Below are positions 56,393 to 63,045 of a DNA stretch of 64,000 bases, piece by piece. The notes below the pieces were generated by a model. It was not told the origin of the DNA. It searched no databases and saw only the letters and a program-made list of their open reading frames with translations. A program made the position numbers and the translations under genes. The DNA comes from a virus. The stretch's first letter is position 1, and the number at the start of each line of letters is the position of its first letter. The stretch lies in the IMG/VR virus record IMGVR_UViG_3300033182_001261, positions 1 through 64,000 of that record, one strand, 5' to 3'.

Positions 56393-56594
56393 AATAATCT
56401 ATACCAGAACCTTTTGCTATTCCGGCACCACATCCATCTTTTTCCCATTCGTCACCATAGAAAAAAGTTTCACACCTTGGAACAGAATCGTACCCTTCTG
56501 GACAACCTGTTCCGTATCCTACTGATTGCCCATCACCCCATCCGATGAATTCAATATTATCATCGTTATCACATATGGGATCAAATATATTCAT
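56382..56594 (-). CDS. Glycine-rich small protein, family member 3
   Basis: 70 aa. 'GWGDGQSVGYGTGCPEGYDS' and 'KDGCGAGIAKGSGIDYYDD', with four Cys. Same spacing of G-x-G blocks as its neighbours. Function unknown. Confidence 0.55.
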   Translation of the reverse strand: MNIFDPICDNDDNIEFIGWGDGQSVGYGTGCPEGYDSVPRCETFFYGDEWEKDGCGAGIAKGSGIDYYDD

Positions 56595-56604
56595 ACATCA
56601 TTCC

Positions 56605-56886
56605 TTACGAGACTTTTCCAAAAAATTCATACTCTTCTGAATATAACTTGGGAGGGTCTGCCAAACAGATTATACCATGCCTATCATGCTCATATCCGGA
56701 ACCAGTGGACATACCTCTGCCATATCCAGTATCAACCCATTCTTCATACTGCGATTTCATCTCAATACCTTCACCATCAGAGCACCCCTTTCCACATCCA
56801 TTAGAGAACATGCCAGAACCTCTAGCAGAACCCCCTCCGAATGTTGAAAAAATCCCATCATAATAACTATGATTGCGAAACTTCAT
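56605..56886 (-). CDS. Glycine-rich small protein, family member 4
   Basis: 93 aa. 'GGGSARGSGMFSNGCGKGCS' and 'GYGRGMSTGSGYEH'. Start 56886 fits the overlap with the upstream gene. Function unknown. Confidence 0.55.
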   Translation of the reverse strand: MKFRNHSYYDGIFSTFGGGSARGSGMFSNGCGKGCSDGEGIEMKSQYEEWVDTGYGRGMSTGSGYEHDRHGIICLADPPKLYSEEYEFFGKVS

Positions 56887-57217
56887 GGGAATATTCCTCA
56901 CAAGAGTAAATAATATCCCTAGCATATTCAGTAAGAGGTCCGAGTTCCTCCCATCCGTTCAGCACTTTATACTCCTCTGGAAGCATAACAGTGCTTTCAG
57001 AAGGATTTGACATCCCATTTACGGACAAGTCAGAACAATCAACTGCTCCAACCCATCTTCGGATCCGTCTGGAATTCTCAAGGACAAGAATATTTCCCTG
57101 AGCTCCGATTTGTGATAGTTTTCCAACGAAAACTCCTGCCATATTAGAACGAACTAATATGTACTTTCCGATAAAACTTTTTACCCATCCATTTTCAATT
57201 TCATTTATTTGCATCAT
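56867..57217 (-). CDS. DUF6948-like conserved phage protein
   Basis: 116 aa. 'ILVRSNMAGVFVGKLSQIGA' and 'LENSRRIRRWVGAVDCSDLS', then a Pro/Glu-rich end, match a conserved phage family that I recall as DUF6948 ('VRSNxAGVFxG...ARRxWxWxGA'). Start 57217 after GAGGATT. Function unknown; next to the glycine-rich cluster. Confidence 0.65.
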   Translation of the reverse strand: MMQINEIENGWVKSFIGKYILVRSNMAGVFVGKLSQIGAQGNILVLENSRRIRRWVGAVDCSDLSVNGMSNPSESTVMLPEEYKVLNGWEELGPLTEYARDIIYSCEEYSHEVSQS

Positions 57218-57317
57218 AATCCTCATTAATATTCATAAAGTCTAGAAACGCCAACCCAAAACATAGAAGGCATAAAATAAAACAGTTCATACTCACAATC
57301 AATAAAAATACATTCAT
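57201..57317 (-). CDS. Very small membrane protein
   Basis: 38 aa, 'MNVFLLIVSMNCFILCLLCF' membrane helix with a short acidic tail, first gene after promoter 57347-57375; overlaps the DUF6948-like start. Function unknown. Confidence 0.5.
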   Translation of the reverse strand: MNVFLLIVSMNCFILCLLCFGLAFLDFMNINEDYDANK

Positions 57318-57346
57318 TATAATTTCCTTTTATCTAAACTAATATT

Positions 57347-57375
57347 AGTATATTATAAAAGAGGGATAATGTCAA
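57347..57375 (-). promoter_or_regulatory. Sigma70 promoter
   Basis: Leftward TTGACA, 17-bp spacer, TATACT. Drives 57317 through the glycine-rich cluster. Confidence 0.8.
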
Positions 57376-57382
57376 TAAGTTT

Positions 57383-58732
57383 TTAAAAAAAACTTTCCAA
57401 ACTAAAAGTTTTTTCAACTTCGAAAAATTTAGACCACATATCTTCCCCATTTTGGACAAATTTAGGATCGGCAAAAGCAGGAATGCTGTGTTCTATCCCA
57501 CAAGGAATTCCTAATGCTAAATCAATATAGTCTTGTGCTATTTTCTTTCTATCAAACTGCTTAATCATTTCAAAGTTATTGTTTGCTATTCTCTCATACT
57601 CTTCTTTTGTGATTGTCAAAAAATCGTTAATAGCATCTGCGTATTGTTTTGGAGTATAGTCATACTTCAACATCAAATAATTTTCGTCAGGAGTAAATAA
57701 AGACCCTACCCCATCCTCATTACACGATATACCAAGATTGACAGCAATAGGAACTGTTCCCATTCTCATTGCTTCAACCAAAGTTCTGTTGAAATGTTCT
57801 CCGTAAGTTTTAGACCAAGTTGAATCAATAAAGAACATTGACTCTCTCAATATTGAATCTCTTCTATTTTCTGATATGAATCCGATATATTCCATACCGT
57901 AGGTCAAAGCATTGTCCCATATCTTATTCCCTAGAAGTTCTTGCGAAGCATCTGGGTCTCTTTGTAAGGAGCAGTAATACTCTTCCTTACATTTGTCTTT
58001 GGACGTCATATATGCCCTCTCAATACCGTCCCCACCAACAATAACATCACAATAATTCAGATGAGGGACACAAGAAACTAAATCATCAACCCTTTTCATT
58101 TTCTTAAAAGTCTGGAGTGAAAAAATTTGTCTCTTACGATTCCCAAAATTTATATCTGGATTCACATCACTAATATCTTGAGGATTCAGAATCATTGACC
58201 TAGGAATATCCATAAACTCTGCCGACTTATAAGCAGAATCGTGGACACAAGCAACACCAGAAAGACTATTCTTGAATTTATAAACCCAAGGGTACAATTT
58301 CTGTAAGTTGCCATCATGGACTATCATAACCTGTTTTGATTTCACACTTTCAATCATTGGCAACCAAGTTGTATTCTTTTTGGAACTCTTATTCTTGAAT
58401 CCGAATATACTTTCCCATATTACAATATCATGCTGATTAGCCATTCGAACAAAATCATCCACACTATCTTGATTGAGAAAGGAATAATAGTTTGTCATCC
58501 ACCCTTTACCTTGATGGACAGGAATTCCTGTTCCTGGACCGATTTCATATTCGTTCTGTAAAAGTTCATCAACATTTTGAATATTCACAGTTTTAGGTTT
58601 CTGTGTTGATGGTTTTAGGAAAGCGAAAGTGACTTCATGCCCCAAATCTTTTAATCCTGCTATTAACTGCTCTGTGTGATTTATAATGCCACCATAGTTG
58701 TAAAATTGGTGGACTGGAACTAATATTTTCAT
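57383..58732 (-). CDS. Glycosyltransferase, GT4-like (GT-B)
   Basis: 449 aa. N-terminal 'MKILVPVHQFYNYGGIINHT' donor/acceptor loop, middle 'QIFSLQTFKKMKRVDDLVSC', and C-terminal 'GTVPIAVNLGISCNEDGVGS' of group 1 transferases, though the usual E-x7-E is loose ('NRTLVEAMRMG'). It overlaps the dioxygenase gene upstream by 4 bp, so the two are coupled. In phages this pairing usually means sugar addition to a hydroxymethylated base. Confidence 0.8.
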   Translation of the reverse strand: MKILVPVHQFYNYGGIINHTEQLIAGLKDLGHEVTFAFLKPSTQKPKTVNIQNVDELLQNEYEIGPGTGIPVHQGKGWMTNYYSFLNQDSVDDFVRMANQHDIVIWESIFGFKNKSSKKNTTWLPMIESVKSKQVMIVHDGNLQKLYPWVYKFKNSLSGVACVHDSAYKSAEFMDIPRSMILNPQDISDVNPDINFGNRKRQIFSLQTFKKMKRVDDLVSCVPHLNYCDVIVGGDGIERAYMTSKDKCKEEYYCSLQRDPDASQELLGNKIWDNALTYGMEYIGFISENRRDSILRESMFFIDSTWSKTYGEHFNRTLVEAMRMGTVPIAVNLGISCNEDGVGSLFTPDENYLMLKYDYTPKQYADAINDFLTITKEEYERIANNNFEMIKQFDRKKIAQDYIDLALGIPCGIEHSIPAFADPKFVQNGEDMWSKFFEVEKTFSLESFF

Positions 58733-60189
58733 AAACCAAGAAATCCTTCAAGTGTTGGTGATTCTTCTTTTAGCGCTTCGGGATGATACTTCTCTAATAT
58801 ATCACTTCCCATCTTTTCTGTCAAGTAGTCATACCATTCTTGCTCATACCACATATTAGGAGATACTCCATTCCAACTTTCTCTCCATAAAGGATGATTT
58901 TGATTCATTCTTCTATCATCCACAAATTGTCTTCTTGTCTTTTCATATTCCCATGAACCTAACACCTTCATATCTTCACGGAAATAAAAGACCAAGGACA
59001 TTCTCAAAAAATCTTCCTCACCAGAATCAGGTGCTTCTATTGGAGTATTAGCATGTATAATCCTCATATTGTCTATTAGGAGTAAATCTCCTGGACGAAC
59101 ATTGATGGCAGCACGAACTTCTGGAGTGACAAGATATCCACCTTTCCAGTTTTTACCTTCTTTTGTCACAACCGTCAGATTGGAAAAACCATCATTCAAA
59201 GAACCTGCATCACGATGACATGCCATTCTAGCATTTCTATCAGCAGAAGTAGTATTCACTGTTATAGTTGTAAATACTGTATCCTCACCTATTAGAAACT
59301 TTTTATCTAGTTCATTAGTATATCCATTCTGGACACCCCATCGAACAGGCATTAATCTCTTAAATTCGGAGTTCAATTTTCTAGCAAATGGGAAAGACTT
59401 TGCGAACTTTTCCATATTCCTTTCTGTGTAAGCAACGGCTCTGCCATATGGTATTCTAGGATACCTGCCATAATACCCTGCGATACCAGACCATATTGGA
59501 TTCGCATAAACAGTTATGGAAATATATTTCTTCTTAAACTCTTCAATATACTTCTTTGCTTCTTGCACATCCATACTTTTCAACAAAGGGATAAGTTTAT
59601 TATCAAAGAATCCAACATACCTATTTCTCATAAGTCTGTCTTTATTGTCAGGATCACCAAAATCACGTGCAACCCTATAACCAATCCAAGTCATATACCT
59701 TGCTTTTGAGGAATCAATATCACCAGATTCATGCTTTTTCCTGATAGATTCTAGGACATCCGAACCATCCAAAGATTTCGGTTGACCATCCTCAAAATAT
59801 TTTATAACTTCTGCTTCATATGGAGAAACATAATCTCTCAGACTGTTTTCGTGACCATTCCCTGCAGCATATCCCCGATTATCAGAAACTACCGCAGCAT
59901 CATAAAGTCCTTCATAAGCACCTTTCTGCTCTTCTTCTGTAAAGACATTTTTTCTAAACTTAAATGCTACCCTATCTTCTGTCAAAGAATCTTTATCCCA
60001 AATATCATTTGATGGTAAATAAAAATCAGCGTCAGAATCTATCAGAATATCATAAAAAGATTCATCAGGAAAATTACCGAGAACAGTTTCATCCTTTTTT
60101 ATGAATTCTGCCACATAAACATCTTGACCCTCATCACCTTTGAATTTTTTCCAGACGTTTCCGTTAATTTCAATTGTTTCTATTTTCAT
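58729..60189 (-). CDS. TET/JBP-like 2OG-Fe(II) dioxygenase
   Basis: 486 aa. The core carries 'TVFTTITVNTTSADRNARMA' followed by 'CHRDAGSLNDGFSNLTVV' (iron ligands H-x-D), 'KGGYLVTPEVRAAINVRPGD', 'MRIIHANTPI' (second His) and 'DFLRMSLVFYFRED' (2OG-binding Arg). This is the TET/JBP pattern for oxidising a methyl group on pyrimidines in DNA. The start at 60189 follows TATAAT by 6 nt, so the longer GTG start at 60207 would lie inside the promoter. DNA as substrate is inferred from the family and the coupled glycosyltransferase. Confidence 0.8.
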   Translation of the reverse strand: MKIETIEINGNVWKKFKGDEGQDVYVAEFIKKDETVLGNFPDESFYDILIDSDADFYLPSNDIWDKDSLTEDRVAFKFRKNVFTEEEQKGAYEGLYDAAVVSDNRGYAAGNGHENSLRDYVSPYEAEVIKYFEDGQPKSLDGSDVLESIRKKHESGDIDSSKARYMTWIGYRVARDFGDPDNKDRLMRNRYVGFFDNKLIPLLKSMDVQEAKKYIEEFKKKYISITVYANPIWSGIAGYYGRYPRIPYGRAVAYTERNMEKFAKSFPFARKLNSEFKRLMPVRWGVQNGYTNELDKKFLIGEDTVFTTITVNTTSADRNARMACHRDAGSLNDGFSNLTVVTKEGKNWKGGYLVTPEVRAAINVRPGDLLLIDNMRIIHANTPIEAPDSGEEDFLRMSLVFYFREDMKVLGSWEYEKTRRQFVDDRRMNQNHPLWRESWNGVSPNMWYEQEWYDYLTEKMGSDILEKYHPEALKEESPTLEGFLGL

Positions 60190-60195
60190 ATCAAT

Positions 60196-60224
60196 ATTAT
60201 ACACCATAAGTTAAATCATGTCAA
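60196..60224 (-). promoter_or_regulatory. Consensus sigma70 promoter, leaderless geometry
   Basis: Leftward TTGACA, 17-bp spacer, TATAAT, then six nt (ATTGAT) to the ATG at 60189. No room for a ribosome site. Confidence 0.8.
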
Positions 60225-60236
60225 TAGGGAAATAAG

Positions 60237-60258
60237 GGGGAGACTTTCGTCTCCCCCG
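60237..60258 (-). terminator. Hairpin terminator with GAAA loop
   Basis: GGGGGAGAC pairs with GTCTCCCCC around a tetraloop that reads GAAA leftward; 9 GC-rich pairs followed by TTATTT. It lies just past the stop of 60265 and before the next promoter, so it ends the copy-B AAA operon. Confidence 0.85.
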
Positions 60259-60264
60259 CAAAGG

Positions 60265-60585
60265 TCATTCAGTGGTATCTGTCAGGTTTCTAAGTTGGGT
60301 AGGAGTGAGAGGAGAGAGAACTCTGGAGTTGTTACCACTTAGACCTTTAGTATTTTCTTTTGTTTTCTTAATCCACCAGAAAGGTAGAGATAATAAATTC
60401 ATTTTTTCTGTATACGTTAACAAACTTTTAGGAATCCAAACATCATCAAAGAGGAAAGCTCTTGGAGTTTCTCTCATAGATTTTTCTTGTAAAACCTCTT
60501 TTGTTACAGGTAAAACAACATATTGTTCCGACTTCTTTGATGCTCTTCTCTTTTTTTCAATAACATAATAATCTACTACATTCAT
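60265..60585 (-). CDS. Fourth component of AAA/VWA module, copy B
   Basis: 106 aa. 'LFDDVWIPKSLLTYTEKMNL' with 'LPFWWIKK' aligns with the C-terminal part of 40076. Start 60585 after AAAGG, 19 bp downstream of the AAA gene. Lacks the N-terminal domain of copy A. Followed by a strong terminator. Function unknown; consistent position supports partnership with the ATPase. Confidence 0.65.
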   Translation of the reverse strand: MNVVDYYVIEKKRRASKKSEQYVVLPVTKEVLQEKSMRETPRAFLFDDVWIPKSLLTYTEKMNLLSLPFWWIKKTKENTKGLSGNNSRVLSPLTPTQLRNLTDTTE

Positions 60586-60604
60586 AATAGTCAAACCTTT
60601 CAAA

Positions 60605-61819
60605 TTATTCCGAATCCTCGGACTCTTCTGTATCATCGGTTTCTGCAAACTCAATAGCAGAAACCTTTTTGAATAAATCAATAAAACTCATTTTAGTTAC
60701 ATCATCAAATCTGTTTAGATTCAACTCAATAGACTTTTGAACATTACCAAATATACTATATGCTTTCATTATGAAAACCAACCTTCTAGTAGTAATAAGG
60801 TCATTTAAGACCGATTCATTGTAAGAGGATCTAGTTATATTTGCCCAAGCAACCAAATGTTCAATCAAAGTATTGACTTCCTCAGAAGACTCTACTCCTA
60901 GACTATCCCAAAACTTAGATAGGATTTTAGTCTCCACTCCCTTTTTGGGATATGATTGTTCAACAGTCACAGGAAATCTTTCTAGAAATGCTTCATTCAA
61001 GAATCCTGTTCCAACAAACTTCCCATGCTCATCACCCTGACCCTTAGTGTTAGCAGTTGCGAACACTTGAAAACCGTGAGCAGGTTGGACGAACTGGTTT
61101 ATTTTCTTCAAGAAAACTCCCTTACCTTCAAGGATTGGTTGAAGACACATAATGTCATCAGATGCTAAGTCAATCTCATCAAGAAGAAGCACAGCACCTG
61201 TTTTCATTGCCTTTACGACTGGGCCGTCAAACCAAACAGTTTGACCATCTACTAAACGAAATCCCCCTAGCAAATCGTCCTCATCAGTTCTGCAGGTGAT
61301 ATTAACACGATACATATCACGACCATTCTTGGCACATGCTTGCTCAACCATCATTGTCTTGCCATTACCAGAAAGACCAGTGATGAAGATTGGGTAAAAC
61401 ATTTTAGACTTGATGACAGCATCAACAGTCTTATATTCCCCCCATCGAACATAGTTTTTATCGACATTAGGAACATAACTGATTTCAGATGTTTCTGCGT
61501 TTGGAGTCACAACTTCTTTGACAGGAGTTTTGGAAACTTTTTTAGAAACTTTTGGTTTCGAAGCAGATTTGCCATTACTCAGGAAGTTATCAAAAACTGA
61601 CACTTCTGGGATTTGATATTCTCCTCTACCCACTTTATTTGCCCCTTCCACTCCCCAAAGAGTAGCAATCATATCATTGATTTGAGGTTCAGTTAACGTG
61701 CCATCAGACCTTCTAGCAATATCTTTAAGATATGCTGACTTATAGGTATCTCCAGCAGAAACCTCATTGAATAATTCATTTACAAAGTTTTTACAATAAT
61801 TTAGTTTTTTCTCTCTCAT
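60605..61819 (-). CDS. CobS/MoxR-like AAA+ ATPase, copy B
   Basis: 404 aa. Variable N-terminal domain (~1-140), then Walker A 'GLSGNGKTMM', 'RTDEDDLLGGFRLVDG', Walker B 'AVLLLDEIDLAS', sensor 1 'VFATANTKGQGDE' and 'NEAFLERFP', nearly the same as copy A. Start 61819 after AGGAG; the longer frame crosses the promoter at 61862-61890. Located directly between VWA copy B and the fourth component, the undisturbed form of the locus. Confidence 0.87.
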   Translation of the reverse strand: MREKKLNYCKNFVNELFNEVSAGDTYKSAYLKDIARRSDGTLTEPQINDMIATLWGVEGANKVGRGEYQIPEVSVFDNFLSNGKSASKPKVSKKVSKTPVKEVVTPNAETSEISYVPNVDKNYVRWGEYKTVDAVIKSKMFYPIFITGLSGNGKTMMVEQACAKNGRDMYRVNITCRTDEDDLLGGFRLVDGQTVWFDGPVVKAMKTGAVLLLDEIDLASDDIMCLQPILEGKGVFLKKINQFVQPAHGFQVFATANTKGQGDEHGKFVGTGFLNEAFLERFPVTVEQSYPKKGVETKILSKFWDSLGVESSEEVNTLIEHLVAWANITRSSYNESVLNDLITTRRLVFIMKAYSIFGNVQKSIELNLNRFDDVTKMSFIDLFKKVSAIEFAETDDTEESEDSE

Positions 61820-61861
61820 GATAATCTCCTGTATGTTTGTTTTTTCTACCCTTATATTATT

Positions 61862-61890
61862 AGTATAACAGATACTGAACCCTATGTCAA
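61862..61890 (-). promoter_or_regulatory. Sigma70 promoter for AAA ATPase B
   Basis: Leftward TTGACA, 17-bp spacer, TATACT, then AATAATATAAGGG. Confidence 0.82.
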
Positions 61891-61895
61891 CCCTT

Positions 61896-62978
61896 TTATG
61901 AAATAATATCAATAAATTTCGAAAGAAGCACTTTTTGATTATTTTTGTTAATATTATTAGTGTTAAACTTTTTCTGCAACTCTTCTACAGAATCAATATG
62001 TCCATCAAATTTAGTCTTTTTACTTGAACCATAAACATTGTCATAACTAAAAGTGTAATAATTATCATAACCTAGATAGTTTTCTTTTATATGAATAGGT
62101 TCTTCTTCATACCAGTAATTCACTATGTTAAAACTGATTACATTTCCACCGACAACTTTTTTATAGAAATTCAACAAACCTTCAAGACTGTTGGCATTGG
62201 AAGTCCTATAAACAGATTTTGTTAAAGGGTCAAATGAAGATAGTTTAGTATAGGAACCTTGGCCATTTGAAGAAACGAATCGTGTAGGATTCGAATCTCC
62301 GTCAGTTAGAGTGATAGTGTTTAATATATCAATATTTTCATCTTTTTTGAATTTCAAAGCCACTTGTCTCAAAAGAAGAATGCTGTCAAGAAGTGGAGTA
62401 GATGAGTTTGGACCATCGTGCTGATTAATTGACCTATGCTTTTTTGTTTTGAATAACATATAAGTGGACATAAAGTCATGCTGACTCAGTGATTGTTCAT
62501 GACTAAACCACTCTCTTAATACTGGGAGATAGTTAAGTTCTAGATGTTTTTTAGAACCACAATTTTTATATTCAATCTCTCCACCTCTTGCTGAATATCT
62601 ACCATCACTAAACCCCATAACTTTATATTTGATTCCTGCTTTTCTACAAAACTCAACCAACATAAGAGTTTGCTTAATAGTATTCTCAAACTTCTTCAAT
62701 TGTTGCATAGAACCTGAACAATCAACAAGCATAATCATTCCGTGATTTTTACCCTCAGGAACTATTTTTCTGGTCTTGAACAGTTTTTCATTCCACTTGT
62801 AAGTGTGAAGAATTCTCTCGTTGATAACACCTGTATCTTTTTTTCTTATTCTTTTTGATATACTGGCAGACTTTTTTCTTTCGAAATCTAAAACCATCTT
62901 AGTTATGGATTGTTTATTTTCTTTTTGGAATTTTTTCCATTTCTTATTCCACTTGATATACTCTTGTTGATTTCTCAT
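61896..62978 (-). CDS. VWA-domain protein, copy B
   Basis: 360 aa. MIDAS 'IMLVDCSGSMQQ', 'SSTPLLDSILLLRQ' and 'TITLTDGDSN' parallel copy A throughout, including a basic N-terminus. AGGAG and own promoter upstream. Metal-dependent protein binding is expected from the intact MIDAS. Confidence 0.86.
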   Translation of the reverse strand: MRNQQEYIKWNKKWKKFQKENKQSITKMVLDFERKKSASISKRIRKKDTGVINERILHTYKWNEKLFKTRKIVPEGKNHGMIMLVDCSGSMQQLKKFENTIKQTLMLVEFCRKAGIKYKVMGFSDGRYSARGGEIEYKNCGSKKHLELNYLPVLREWFSHEQSLSQHDFMSTYMLFKTKKHRSINQHDGPNSSTPLLDSILLLRQVALKFKKDENIDILNTITLTDGDSNPTRFVSSNGQGSYTKLSSFDPLTKSVYRTSNANSLEGLLNFYKKVVGGNVISFNIVNYWYEEEPIHIKENYLGYDNYYTFSYDNVYGSSKKTKFDGHIDSVEELQKKFNTNNINKNNQKVLLSKFIDIIS

Positions 62979-63010
62979 TTTTAGTCTCCTTTTTCTACCC
63001 TTATATTAAT

Positions 63011-63039
63011 AGTATAACCTATATCCGAAACTTTGTCAA
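63011..63039 (-). promoter_or_regulatory. Sigma70 promoter with conserved leader
   Basis: Leftward TTGACA, 17-bp spacer, TATACT, then ATTAATATAAGGG and AAAAAGGAG. Drives VWA copy B. Confidence 0.85.
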
Positions 63040-63045
63040 GAGTTT

